Assembly (NCBI GenBank): GCA_963740215.1
Contig: CAVUDJ010000008.1
Location: 1 to 64,000 of the forward strand
Length of the DNA: 64,000 nt
Source of the DNA: CAVVAL01 sp963740215
GTDB lineage: Bacteria; Actinomycetota; Actinomycetes; Mycobacteriales; Cryptosporangiaceae
Direction of reading: 5' to 3'
The number at the start of each line of letters is the position of its first letter. Positions within the stretch are counted from its first letter, which is position 1. The translations under genes and the position numbers were made by a program. Below the pieces are notes generated by a model. The model saw only the letters and a program-made list of their open reading frames with translations, made no database searches and had not been told where the DNA came from. Below are positions 45,505-54,954 of this stretch, piece after piece.

Positions 45505-48054
45505 TCATCTGCCGTCGTTCGTGGGCGGGTCCGGCGGCGGGCGGTACACCGGTACGGTCTCTCGTAGCGTGGGCCAGCGCGGGGACCGCAGGCACCGCAC
45601 GGCGTCCTCGACCGTGGTCCGGTCGACGGTGAGTGACGCGGTACTGCCGGTGGCCAACTCCTTGGCGCTCACCATCAGGGTGCCGTTGGTGTCGATGTCG
45701 AAGGTCACCTCGATCTCTGCCCCGCCGCCGGGCGGTGCGCGCAGGCCGGCGAGTTCCAGGATCCCCAGGGTCTTGCTGTCAGTTGCCAACTCGCCTTCAC
45801 CCTCGATGACATGGATCGCCATGCTCGGCTGGTCGTCCCTTGTCGTGAAGACCTCGCTGCGTTTGGTCGGGAGCGTGGTGTTGCGCTCGACCATCTTCGT
45901 GAAGATCCCGTTCTTCGTCTCGATCCCGAGCGACAGCGGCGTCACGTCGAGGAGCAGCATGTCATCGACCTCGCCGCACAGGATTCCCGCCTGCAAGGTC
46001 GCCCCGGTGACGACCCCCTCGGGGATCAGGCCACGGTACGGCTCCTTGCCGGTGAGCTTCCGCACGTACCGCCCGATCGCGGGCATCCGGGTCGAGCCGC
46101 CGACGAGGATCACACGATCCACATCGGACAGCGAAGCCGAGCCGTCTTTCATGACGCGCGTGATGGACGGCCCGCAGCGTTCGAGAACCGGGCGGGTCAG
46201 CGCCTCGAACTCGCCACGCGTAATCGTGACGTCCAGGTGTACCGGCCCGGCCGCGCCGGTGGCCAGATACGGCAAGTGGAGGGCGGTGACGCTCGCGGAG
46301 GTGAGATCGATCTTCGCCGTCTCGGCGGCTTCCTTGAACCGTTGCAGGACCAGCGTGTCGTTACTGACGTCGATGCCGTGCTGGCGGCGCGCGAGGCTGA
46401 CGAGGTAGTCGACGAGTCGCTGGTCCCAGTCGTCGCCGCCGAGGTGGTTGTCGCCCGCGGTGGCCTTCACCATGCAAACGCCACCGCCGATCTCCAGCAG
46501 CGAGACGTCGAATGTGCCGCCGCCGAGGTCGAACATCAGTACGTTCTGCTCGTCGTCCTGCCGGTTCAGTCCGTAGGTCACGGCTGCGGCCGTAGGCTCG
46601 TTGATGATGCGCAGAGCGTTGATGCCCGCGATGACAGCCGCATCGGCCAGCGCGTGCCGCTGCACGAAGGTGAAGTATGCCGGTACGGTGAGGACGGCGC
46701 CCTCTACCGGCCGCCCCACGTACGCCTCGGCGTCGGCTCGCAACCGGGCGAGGATGAGCGCCGCGATCTGCTCGGCGCTGTACCGGTCGGCCCCGCGCTC
46801 GATACTCCAGTCCGTGCCCAGGCGCAGCTTCACCGACCGCACGGTGTACTCCGGGTTGCTCACCGCCTGCCGTTTCGCCGCAGCGCCGACAATCGGCCCG
46901 TCGGCGGTGAGGGCCACGACGCTGGGTGTGATGAGCGCGCCCTCGGCGTTCGGGATCAGCCGTACCTCGCCCTCCTCCAGCAGGCCGATGGAGGAGTTGG
47001 TGGTGCCGAAGTCGATCCCGATAGCCAGCGTGCCGCGGGTCGGCGTGCGGTGCGACGGCCGCGCGGTCCGCGCGATTCGCGGCAGCTCGCCGAGTCCACG
47101 CGCGAACCACAGTGCCCGCGCCTTGCCGCCGACCTGCGGGTCGGCATCGACCACCAGGCCGAGCAGCGCCTTCGTCGCCACCTCACGGGTCGGTTCGCGC
47201 ACACTGCCGAGGAGGTGCTCCAGCAGGTGCAGCGCGCCGATCCGCTTCCACGACTGCGGCGCGGCGACCGCCCGGCGCATCTCGCCGATGAGGTCGCTGT
47301 CGGGGTTACGGGGGCTGTGTGCGAGGTGGATCGTGCCCTGCACGCTGTCCACGCTCATGGTCGGTGTCTGCTCCTGCATCCGCAGGCGGACCTGCTCGTG
47401 GACGTAGTCGTAGAGCTCGTCGACCGAGATGAGACCGTCGCCGTCGAGGTCGGCTGCACCGCTACGCAACCCGTCCACGACCGCCGCGGTGAACACCGAC
47501 GGCTGCGCCTTCTCCATGCTGGACAGCACATCGCCCTCGTGGGCGTACTGCAGCGCGGTAGACGCCGTGACTACCACACGACCCGCGCCCGCGAACGGCG
47601 CCGCGATGTCGACGTCGGACTGCCCGGCACGGCGCAGCATGTTCGCGGCGAAGGCGCCGCTGTAACAGCAGTCAAGCAGCAGCACGATCTGCCGGCATCG
47701 GCTCTGCCCCATGTGGTCGCTGACGAACTCGGCCGGGATCGCGGTCGAGCCCGGGTAGGCGCGTTCCGTGTCGTGGGCGACGAAGAACAGACGGTTGCGC
47801 AGGTCCTTCCAACCGTGCAGCGACATGTGGAGGACGAGCAGGTCGTCGGATTTGGCGCTGGCGAAGAACGACTCGACGAGCCGCATCGTCGTACGCTGGC
47901 CGATGTTGATCTTTGGGTCCACGCTGAACCCGCCGATGGCCGGATCTTCAAGCACGCCCGCCAGTGCGGTGGCGTCGGCCGCGGCGGCGGGTAGTGGGGC
48001 GAAGTGCTCGTCCAGATACTCGCTGTTGGCGATGAGCAGCGCGCGCTTCGCCAT
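45505..48054 (-). CDS. Caspase-like peptidase (C14) fused to Hsp70/DnaK, with EF-hand loop
   Basis: 849 residues from ATG 48054. Residues 1-230 are a caspase domain: His80 in MSLHGW and Cys130 in LLLDCCYSGAF form the catalytic dyad. Residues 202-213 (DLDGDGLISVDE) make a canonical EF-hand Ca2+ loop. A helical linker with heat-like repeats (about 255-330) follows. From 343 there is an Hsp70 ATPase with IGIDFGTTNSSIGL, DLGGGTFDVSLLE and LVGGSTRMPAIGR, and the beta part of the substrate domain (DVTPLSLGIETKNGIF); the alpha lid is missing. The EACC1 gene lies 6 bp upstream. Read as an NTP-dependent conflict effector. Confidence 0.93.
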   Translation of the reverse strand: MAKRALLIANSEYLDEHFAPLPAAAADATALAGVLEDPAIGGFSVDPKINIGQRTTMRLVESFFASAKSDDLLVLHMSLHGWKDLRNRLFFVAHDTERAYPGSTAIPAEFVSDHMGQSRCRQIVLLLDCCYSGAFAANMLRRAGQSDVDIAAPFAGAGRVVVTASTALQYAHEGDVLSSMEKAQPSVFTAAVVDGLRSGAADLDGDGLISVDELYDYVHEQVRLRMQEQTPTMSVDSVQGTIHLAHSPRNPDSDLIGEMRRAVAAPQSWKRIGALHLLEHLLGSVREPTREVATKALLGLVVDADPQVGGKARALWFARGLGELPRIARTARPSHRTPTRGTLAIGIDFGTTNSSIGLLEEGEVRLIPNAEGALITPSVVALTADGPIVGAAAKRQAVSNPEYTVRSVKLRLGTDWSIERGADRYSAEQIAALILARLRADAEAYVGRPVEGAVLTVPAYFTFVQRHALADAAVIAGINALRIINEPTAAAVTYGLNRQDDEQNVLMFDLGGGTFDVSLLEIGGGVCMVKATAGDNHLGGDDWDQRLVDYLVSLARRQHGIDVSNDTLVLQRFKEAAETAKIDLTSASVTALHLPYLATGAAGPVHLDVTITRGEFEALTRPVLERCGPSITRVMKDGSASLSDVDRVILVGGSTRMPAIGRYVRKLTGKEPYRGLIPEGVVTGATLQAGILCGEVDDMLLLDVTPLSLGIETKNGIFTKMVERNTTLPTKRSEVFTTRDDQPSMAIHVIEGEGELATDSKTLGILELAGLRAPPGGGAEIEVTFDIDTNGTLMVSAKELATGSTASLTVDRTTVEDAVRCLRSPRWPTLRETVPVYRPPPDPPTNDGR

Positions 48055-48060
48055 TGCTGA

Positions 48061-48440
48061 TCAGTCCTGGTGCCGGCGGAGGAACTCCTCCAGGACGCGG
48101 TGCTGGTCCTTGCCCGAGACTCCGCTCAGCTCCAGCGAGTCGCCGCCAATCGTCAGCTTGACACTGCCCGAGCCACGGCGACTCACCCAGTCGCGCACGA
48201 GCCCGACCAGCATCGGCAGGACCGCGCCGCTTCCCCCGACCGCGACGAGAAGCGCGCCGAGCTCCACCGCTCCACCAGCCCTCGTTCCCTCAGGCGCCGC
48301 ACCGGCGGAGGCGCGCTCGATCCTGTCGACATCGAGCTGCGACAACTCCGAAATCAGGTACTGGACGTCCTCGTCGGCGCGCTCGCGGTCCCATCGTCGG
48401 GATCGACGACGAGTCGCACCCACGTCGTCTCCGCTGACAT
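48061..48440 (-). CDS. EACC1-family protein (effector-associated constant component 1), one apparent frameshift
   Basis: The start MSAETTWVRLVVDPDD (ATG 48440, GGGAGG upstream) lies in another frame than the rest, which resumes at WDRERADEDVQYLISELSQL near 48,390. Then comes GALLVAVGGSGAVLPMLVGL, a membrane-type helix, and the strand-rich end SVKLTIGGDSLELSG. This is the layout of EACC1, a small protein found beside caspase- or trypsin-type effectors with an NTPase in actinobacterial conflict systems. Its biochemical role is not known. Co-transcribed with the caspase-Hsp70 gene. Confidence 0.8.
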
Positions 48441-48578
48441 ACGCCCTCCCGGGACATCGACCATCCCAGGCTATTCGTCAATGCGCCCCGGCGGGCGCTC
48501 TTCGCTTGCTGCCGCAGAGCGAGGCCCTGATTGAGACCCAGCGCAGCGCGAGAATGCGCACGTTGCAGGAGTACACCC

Positions 48579-49058
48579 CTAGTAGCGCGAATACCGCGGG
48601 TGCCGGTGGCCGTATCCGTGCCGGTAGCCATGCCATTGCCGGTAGCTTTGCCATGCCCAGCTGCGGCGGAGCCAGCGGGCATGGCCGAACAGGCGGAGCG
48701 TCAGGAACGCCACGATCAGCAGCGGCCAGAAGAGGTGTGCCCCGGACAGCGCCCAGACGGTGACCAGGACTGCGCTAGCCGCCACGACGACGCCGGCGTG
48801 CCGGAACAGTCGCCCGCGACCAGCCGCCCATGCTTCGGCGCGCAGTTCGTCGGCGATCAGCGGCAGACCCCCGTCAGGGAGGTCGGCGGTGAGCGGGGGC
48901 AGCTCCTCCCGGTACCGGGCGGCGTACGCGGCGGCCTGCCGCTCATCGCTCTCTTCCAGGGTCAGCAGTCCCTCGCCGACCGCGGCGCGCAGGATGTGGG
49001 CCACCCGCTCGCGCTCACGGTCGCCGATCCGGATGCCGGACGAACGTTCGGCGGACAT
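48579..49058 (-). CDS. DUF1707 (SHOCT-like) membrane protein
   Basis: 159 residues from ATG 49058 behind GAGGAGGTTTCG. The N-terminal 55 residues are DUF1707: RIGDRERERVAHILRAAVGE, then LLTLEESDERQAAAYAARYR. Two hydrophobic helices follow (AGVVVAASAVLVTVWALSG, LFWPLLIVAFLTLRLFG) and a tail rich in His, Tyr and Arg. Function unknown. Separated from EACC1 by 138 bp and probably not part of that unit. Confidence 0.88.
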   Translation of the reverse strand: MSAERSSGIRIGDRERERVAHILRAAVGEGLLTLEESDERQAAAYAARYREELPPLTADLPDGGLPLIADELRAEAWAAGRGRLFRHAGVVVAASAVLVTVWALSGAHLFWPLLIVAFLTLRLFGHARWLRRSWAWQSYRQWHGYRHGYGHRHPRYSRY

Positions 49059-49237
49059 CGAAACCTCCTCGGTGGTGGTAGCTGACTCGATGGTCCGCCG
49101 GCCCGTGGCGGGCGGCATCGACCCCCGGGAGGCACCTCGACTACTCCCTGCGCGGTACGCGCCGGCATGGGTCATGGGCGGCTACTCCCGCGGGCGTATC
49201 GAGGTCCCCGCCCGCGCACCGATGCCAGCGCCCCCGG

Positions 49238-50440
49238 TTGCCGCATACCGTGTCCGTTGTGGGACGCCGTCAGCACCATTGGCACCCGTCGTACGGTCAG
49301 TACCGTCCGCACGGGTGGCGGGTGCGCGACAAGCACGGCCGGCCGCAGGCGAAGGTTCCTGTCGCGCTGGCGGCTATCCAGATCGTCGGTACCCGCTTAG
49401 GCGCAGCCGAGCAGGCTGGCGCCCCGCCGCTGGATGCCCTCGCGTACGCCCTGCTGGTTGCCGGTCCGCTGGCGCTGCTGGGCCGGCGCCGATACCCGGT
49501 GCCGGTGGCCGTCGCCACCGTGGCGATCACGCTGGGCTACCTCGCACTCGGCTACCCGCCCGGACCGGTCGTGCTCAGTCCGGCTGTCGCGCTGTTCTCC
49601 GCCGCGGCCGCCGGTCACCGGTACCCGGCATGGATCACCGCAGGCCTCGGGTACGCCGGGTACGTCCTCATCGGTGCACAGCAGGGGCTGGACCTCAGCA
49701 GCGCTGTCGGCACAGCCGCGTGGTTGTCCCTGGTACTCGTGGTCGGCGAGGTCGCCCGCGGCCGGCGCGAGTGGATCGAGGCGGCCCACCACGCGCGCGC
49801 CGAGGCCAGCCGCCGACAGGTCAGCGATGAACGGCTGGAGATCGCCCGGGAGCTCCACGACGTGATCGCGCACAACATCTCGCTGATCAACGTCCAGGCC
49901 GGGGTGGCGCTGCATCTGATGGACGAGCAACCGGCGCAAGCACGGACCGCGCTGACCACGATCAAGCAGGCGAGCAAAGAGACCCTGCAGGAGCTACGCG
50001 CCACCCTCGGCGTGCTGCGCCGGGTCGACGAGGACGCCCCCCGCGCGCCGACGCCCGGTCTGAACTCGCTGGACGCGCTCGTCGAGCGGGTGGGTACCGC
50101 GGGCGTGGCCGCGACCGTCGAGATCGATGGGGACCGCCGGCCACTGCCCGCCGCGGTGGACCTTGCGGCGTACCGGATCGCGCAGGAGGCGTTGACCAAC
50201 GTGTACCGGCACAGCGGCGCGTCAGCTGCGACCGTGCGGATCGAGTATGGCGAGCGGGAGGTGACCGTACAGGTGGACGACGACGGCCGGGGCGCCCCGC
50301 TCGGCGACGACGGCGGCGGCAACGGCATCCGCGGGATGCAGGAGCGGGCAACCGCTCTCGGTGGCACCCTCACCGCGGGCCCGCGCCAGGAAGGCGGCTT
50401 CCGCGTATCCGCCCGGCTGCCGCTGGATGGCACGACGTGA
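49238..50440 (+). CDS. NarL-type sensor histidine kinase (HisKA_3)
   Basis: Up to 400 residues. The start is uncertain (TTG 49238, GTG 49250 or GTG 49259), as no clear ribosome site is seen. Four to five membrane helices in residues 40-165, then DERLEIARELHDVIAHNISL with the phospho-acceptor His, and the ATPase motifs YRIAQEALTNVYRHSGA, VQVDDDGRG and NGIRGMQERATALGG. No extra sensor domain, so the stimulus is probably membrane-related. Its stop overlaps the regulator start. Confidence 0.93.
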   Translation: MPHTVSVVGRRQHHWHPSYGQYRPHGWRVRDKHGRPQAKVPVALAAIQIVGTRLGAAEQAGAPPLDALAYALLVAGPLALLGRRRYPVPVAVATVAITLGYLALGYPPGPVVLSPAVALFSAAAAGHRYPAWITAGLGYAGYVLIGAQQGLDLSSAVGTAAWLSLVLVVGEVARGRREWIEAAHHARAEASRRQVSDERLEIARELHDVIAHNISLINVQAGVALHLMDEQPAQARTALTTIKQASKETLQELRATLGVLRRVDEDAPRAPTPGLNSLDALVERVGTAGVAATVEIDGDRRPLPAAVDLAAYRIAQEALTNVYRHSGASAATVRIEYGEREVTVQVDDDGRGAPLGDDGGGNGIRGMQERATALGGTLTAGPRQEGGFRVSARLPLDGTT

Positions 50441-51105
50441 CCGTCCGGGTGCTGCTCGCCGACGACCAGGCGCTTGTACGCGCCGGGTTCCGGGCGCTGC
50501 TGGACGCGCAGCCCGACATCGAGGTGGTGGACGAGGCGGCCGATGGCGAGGCTGCGGTCGCAGCCGCGCGGTCGCTGGTGCCCGACGTGGTGCTCATGGA
50601 CATCCGCATGCCAGGCGTGGACGGCCTGGAGGCGACCCGCCGCATCGCCGCCGACGAACGCCTCGGTGGTGTACACATCGTCATCCTGACGACGTTCGAC
50701 CTCGACGAGTACGTGTTCGAGGCGCTGCGGGTGGGCGCCAGCGGCTTCCTGGTCAAGGACACCGAGCCCGCCGAGCTGATCCAGGCGGTGCGTGTCGCGG
50801 CGCGCGGCGACGGGCTGCTGTCCCCTTCGGTGACTCGCCGCCTGATCGCGGAATTCGCCGCCAAGGCGCGGCCGACGATCCACCTGACCGACCTCGACGC
50901 CCTCACCGACCGCGAACGTGAGGTCATGGCCCTGGTGGCGGCTGGGCTCTCGAACGAGGAGATCGCCCAACGCCTGGTGGTGAGCCCGGCCACCGCGAAG
51001 ACCCACGTCAGCCGCGCGATGATCAAGCTCGGCGCGAGGGACCGGGCCCAGATGGTCGTGCTGGCGTACGAGACGGGGCTGGTGCGGCCGGGCTGGCTCG
51101 CATGA
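50437..51105 (+). CDS. NarL/FixJ-family response regulator
   Basis: 222 residues from GTG 50437 (GTGA overlap with the kinase). Receiver: LLADDQALVRAGFRALLDAQ, phospho-acceptor Asp in VVLMDIRMPGVDGLE, Lys in SGFLVKDTEP. LuxR-type helix-turn-helix: LTDREREVMALVAAGLSNEE, with AQRLVVSPATAKTHVSRAMI. Works with the kinase upstream. Target genes unknown. The next gene overlaps its stop. Confidence 0.95.
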   Translation: MTVRVLLADDQALVRAGFRALLDAQPDIEVVDEAADGEAAVAAARSLVPDVVLMDIRMPGVDGLEATRRIAADERLGGVHIVILTTFDLDEYVFEALRVGASGFLVKDTEPAELIQAVRVAARGDGLLSPSVTRRLIAEFAAKARPTIHLTDLDALTDREREVMALVAAGLSNEEIAQRLVVSPATAKTHVSRAMIKLGARDRAQMVVLAYETGLVRPGWLA

Positions 51106-51715
51106 CCAGGCGTGTGACCGGGTCGTCGCCGGTGGCCGCGCGCCGGCTCTTCGTGGCCGTGGACCCGCCGCCGGAGGCCGTTTCGCACCTCGGCGCGGTC
51201 GTGGACACGCTGGCGGTGAGCGGGCGAACGCCCCGGGCCGATCCACCCGTGAGCCGCCCGCGACCGGTGGCACGTCACGCTGGTGTTCCTCGGCGACGTG
51301 CGGGAGGAGCGGGTAGAGAGGCCTCCGGGGCGATGAGCCGGGCAGCCGGGGCGGTCATCGGCCGATCGCGTGCCGGCGGCGGAGGTTCGGCAGAGGTAGG
51401 TTCACGATCCTCGGGGCCGGCGTCGGCGGCGACCTCGGCGCGCTCCGTGCGGGTCGCCGCGATGCCGTCGAGAGCGATACGGCGGTCGCATCTGCCACTG
51501 GACGACAAGCCGTCCCGGCCTCACCTGACGATCGCCCGACCAGGCGCCCGCGTCGAGCCGGACCTGATCGCCGCCGACGTCGCGACACTGGCCTCCTACG
51601 CTGGTCCGGAGTGGATGGCCGACACGGTGCATCTCGTCGCCAGCGAACTCGGTCCACAGCCCGTCCACACGCGGGTGACATCGTCGCGACTGGGCTCAAG
51701 CTGCGGCGATCGTGA
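51102..51715 (+). CDS. ThpR-like 2'-5' RNA ligase/cyclic phosphodiesterase, several frameshifts
   Basis: Begins with ATG 51102, overlapping the regulator stop. RRLFVAVDPPPEAVSHLGAV is the family N-terminus. The first HxT motif appears in another frame as WHVTLVFLGDVREE (near 51,270), a middle piece as RFGRGRFTILGAGVGGDLGA in a third, and the second HxT motif as PHLTIARPG near 51,520. The end DIVATGLKLRRS is again shifted. At least four indels: either a decayed gene or poor sequence. Confidence 0.6.
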
Positions 51716-51732
51716 CCGCGCGGTGGGGTCGT

Positions 51733-52620
51733 CTACGCCAGCGAGTTCCACTGCAGGATCGATACGGCACGCACGGTCATGTAGCCACGCCACTCGAGGG
51801 CGGCCGCAGGCGAGTAGTTCGTGAAGTCGACGCGCCATCCGCCGTCGTCCTGCTGGTCGTCGACCAGGCGCTGGAGATCTGCGGAAATGGCACCCGGGTC
51901 GAAGAGCCTGCGCACGGGCCGGTTCGGCCGGGGTGCGAAGTCGAGTGGCCGGATCGTCTCCTCCTCGGTGCCGCCGGCGACGTGTAGAGCGCCGTCGGCG
52001 GGGAGGAGGCCGCCGAGGCGATCGAGCAGGTCGCTCGCCGCCGGCTCGGTGTCGTGCGCCGCATCGAGGAACGACAGCGCGGCGAGGAACTCGAGCGCAT
52101 GCGCGCTCCGGTCCATGTCGGCGATCTGCGTCAGGCAGAAGCGGGTCGCCTGCGCGAGCCAGGGGTGGCCGGCGATCGCGGGATCGTGTGCCGCGACGCG
52201 ATGTGCGACTGCGGCGACGTAAGCGGTGATCTGGATCGAGGAGGCGCCATGGTCGGCCTGCGCCCAGAACGGGGCGACGCCGGCCGCGTCGGAGACATGA
52301 AGCGCGAAAGGTAGCCCGCCGTCGGGAAGGCTGGCCGCCGCCAGCCAGTCGCAGAGTTGGACCGCCCGCGGACTTGTGACCGGGGCGATGTCCTCGAACA
52401 CCTCGAACGCGTGTAGCGCGGCACCGGGTTGGCTCTCGGCGGCCCTCAGGTCCGCCTCCAGTCCCCAGCCGTAGCCACCGTCGGGATTGCGGTAGGCATC
52501 GAGCGCCACGACAAGGGCGTCGGGATGGCCCTCGCCGATCAGCAGCTGCAGGCGGCGGCGGTCGAGGACACGGCCGTGAGCGGCCATGAACGAAACGGCG
52601 GCAGGCAGGTCGATCGACAT
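51733..52620 (-). CDS. Alpha/alpha-toroid (prenyltransferase/terpene cyclase-like) protein
   Basis: 295 residues from ATG 52620; an in-frame start at 52641 is possible. It contains the repeats ALDAYRNPDGGYGWGLEADL, WLAAASLPDGGLPFALHVSD and LVDDQQDDGGWRVDFTNYSP, the QW-like DGG(Y/W) motifs of the alpha/alpha-toroid fold shared by prenyltransferase beta subunits and squalene-hopene cyclases. The DxDD motif of cyclases is not seen, so enzymatic activity is unproven. Confidence 0.8.
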   Translation of the reverse strand: MSIDLPAAVSFMAAHGRVLDRRRLQLLIGEGHPDALVVALDAYRNPDGGYGWGLEADLRAAESQPGAALHAFEVFEDIAPVTSPRAVQLCDWLAAASLPDGGLPFALHVSDAAGVAPFWAQADHGASSIQITAYVAAVAHRVAAHDPAIAGHPWLAQATRFCLTQIADMDRSAHALEFLAALSFLDAAHDTEPAASDLLDRLGGLLPADGALHVAGGTEEETIRPLDFAPRPNRPVRRLFDPGAISADLQRLVDDQQDDGGWRVDFTNYSPAAALEWRGYMTVRAVSILQWNSLA

Positions 52621-52637
52621 GCCCCCATTCTGGCCGG

Positions 52638-52850
52638 TCAACTCGGGGTTGCCTTGAACGTTTCGGACCCGACGCAGTTACTTCCGGCTTTGCGGGTCTC
52701 CACCACCCGCACGCCCGGGAGGAAGTCGATCTGAGCGCGGGTAATGATGTTCACGGCCTGGAAGCGGATGGACGTGTCTGGCTTGATGCCGTTACCGCCG
52801 ATGCGGAAGGTATCGCCGCGGAAGGTGCAACACTGCAGAGGAGCAGCGTG
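52638..52850 (-). pseudogene. Possible gene remnant
   Basis: A stretch reading GDTFRIGGNGIKPDTSIRFQ and VNIITRAQIDFLPGVRVVET down to a stop at 52638 has a natural protein look (mixed beta-type, lower GC than neighbours) but no start or ribosome site and is embedded in otherwise empty DNA. It may be the 3' end of a lost gene. The stretch 52851-53019 shows nothing else. Confidence 0.3.
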
Positions 52851-53019
52851 ATCGCCCTCTTCAGGGCGGCCGCCCACGCCGGATTGGTCCGGCTGGGAGA
52901 TCCTGCGGTCGCGGGCGGTGGGTCCTCCGGCCGGCTGGCGTACACAGCGCGCGCTCGCGATCGCAGAAGCCGGGCCGCGGGCCATGGCTGATTCGTGGGA
53001 ACGAACTTAGAGTCGAAAG

Positions 53020-53898
53020 ATGCGGAGTCTGGGCGGCCCTGCGGTGACAACGGCGCTGGACGCGGAAGGCGCGCGGGCATCGGCGCCGCTCCCCGACGAC
53101 CCGAACGAGCCGACGGGCCGGTGGAAGACCGCGCGACTGCGCCGGAAGGTACTGCTCGGCGCCGGGCTGGCGTGGGCTCTGGCGATCACCGCTGTGGTGC
53201 TCGTCCGCGGCGACGAGGCGAAGGCCCCGCGCACCGCCGCGCCCTCGGCCTCGCCGTCCGCATCGCCGCTGACCGTGCCCGAGGTCTACCAGACGCTGCT
53301 GCCCTCGGTGGTGCTGATCCAGACGACCAGCGACGGCGAACCCCGCCGACCCGGGAGGCCAGTCGGCGACCGGGACCGGCGTGATCGTCAACGCACACGG
53401 GGCCATCCTCACGGCGGCGCACGTGGTCGAGGGCGCCGACGCGATCAAGGTCACCTATGCCGACGGTAAGGGCTCGAAGGCCGTGGTCGCCGGCGCGGAC
53501 GCCAAGCGGGACATCGCCCTACTGACCCCGGCGGAGTTGCCGGAGACGGTGGTGCCGGCGGTGCTCGGCGGTGGCGTGGCCGTGGGCGACGACGTCGTGG
53601 CGATCGGCAATCCGCTCGGGCTGACCGCGAGCACCACCAGCGGGGTCGTCTCCGGCCTGCGTCGCGGTCGGCGCGGGGCGAATCGGGCGAGCTCGCCGGA
53701 CTCATCCAGTTCGACGCGGCGGTCAACCCGGGCAGCTCGGGCGGACCACTCATCAACGACCGCGGGCAGGTGGTCGGCGTGATCGTGGCGCTCGCCAACC
53801 CCACGGACGCGGACACCTTCATCGGCATCGGCTTCGCCGTTCCGATCGGGGCTGCGCTCGGGGCCGTCGACGGCGACGGACGGGTGCCCCCGCTATGA
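53020..53898 (+). CDS. Membrane-anchored trypsin-like (HtrA/S1C-type) serine protease, two or more frameshifts
   Basis: ATG 53020. Cytoplasmic start, one membrane helix (VLLGAGLAWALAITAVVLV), Ser/Pro linker, then the protease. Catalytic triad in three pieces: His in TGVIVNAHGAILTAAHVVEG, Asp in DAKRDIALLTP, Ser in AVNPGSSGGPLIND. The frame changes near 53,340 and 53,660. No PDZ domain follows. Ends 4 bp into the MoxR gene, so it belongs to the MoxR-DUF58-VWA operon. Confidence 0.82.
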
Positions 53899-54948
53899 CC
53901 CCGCCCACGACAGAGGACGGACCGATGAACATGGCGGCAGACGGCACCCAGCACCCGACCGGCGCCGGGTCCGCCTCCGCTTCAGCCGGCCCGGTCGAGA
54001 AGGTGCTCTACGAGGTCAAGAAGACCATCGTGGGTCAGGACCTGCTGCTCGAACGGCTGATCGTGGCGCTGCTCGCTCGCGGGCACATCCTGGTCGAGGG
54101 CGTGCCCGGCCTGGCCAAGACGCTCGCGGTGAAATCGCTGGCCGAGGCCGTCGGCGGGGACTTCCACCGGGTGCAGTTCACGCCCGACCTGGTGCCCGCC
54201 GACATCCTCGGCACCCGCATCTACCACCAGCCGACCGGCACGTTCCAGGTCTCGCTCGGACCGGTCTTCACCAACCTGCTGCTCGCCGACGAGATCAACC
54301 GGGCCCCGGCCAAGGTGCAGAGCGCGCTGCTGGAGGTCATGCAGGAACGGCAGGTCACGATCGGCCGGGAGACCCACCCGGTGCCGAACCCCTTCATGGT
54401 GATGGCCACCCAGAACCCGATCGAGTCCGAAGGCACCTATCCGCTGCCCGAGGCGCAGGTCGACCGCTTCATGATGAAGGTGGTCGTCGGCTACCCCAGC
54501 ACGACCGAGGAGTACGTCGTCGTCGAACGGGCCCTCGCTCCGCCCCCGGCCATCCAGCCGCTCATCGACCCGGCGACCCTGGTCGGGCTCCAGCAGGAGG
54601 CCGACCGCGTCTACGTCGACCCGTCGCTGATCGAGTACGCGGTGCGCCTGGCCCACGCCAGCCGCGAGCCCGGCCAGGTCGGCCTGACCGAAATGGCCCG
54701 CTACGTCGCCTTCGGCGCCAGCCCTCGTTCCTCGATCAGCCTGGTGCTCGCCGCCCGCGCCCTGGCCTACATCCGGGGCCGGGAGTACGTCGTCCCCGAG
54801 GATCTCACCGACCTTGCTCTGGACGTGCTGCGCCACCGCCTCGTCCTGTCCTACGAGGCGCTCTCCGACGAGCGTGACCGCGGACCTGATCCTGTCGAAG
54901 ATCCTCGCGAGCGCGCCGATCCCGGAGACCGCCGGCCGGAGCGGCTGA
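53895..54948 (+). CDS. MoxR-family AAA+ ATPase, one apparent frameshift
   Basis: About 350 codons. The start may be ATG 53895 or the better-placed ATG 53925 (AGAGGACGG upstream). Walker A GVPGLAKT, Walker B LLADEINRAPAKVQ, sensor 1 MATQNPIESEGTYPLPEAQ, sensor 2 region ASPRSSISLVLAARA. The frame changes near 54,880, after which VTADLILSKILASAP gives the usual C-terminus ending at 54948. MoxR ATPases act as chaperones with von Willebrand A proteins, which follow here. Confidence 0.92.
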
Positions 54949-54954
54949 GCCACC

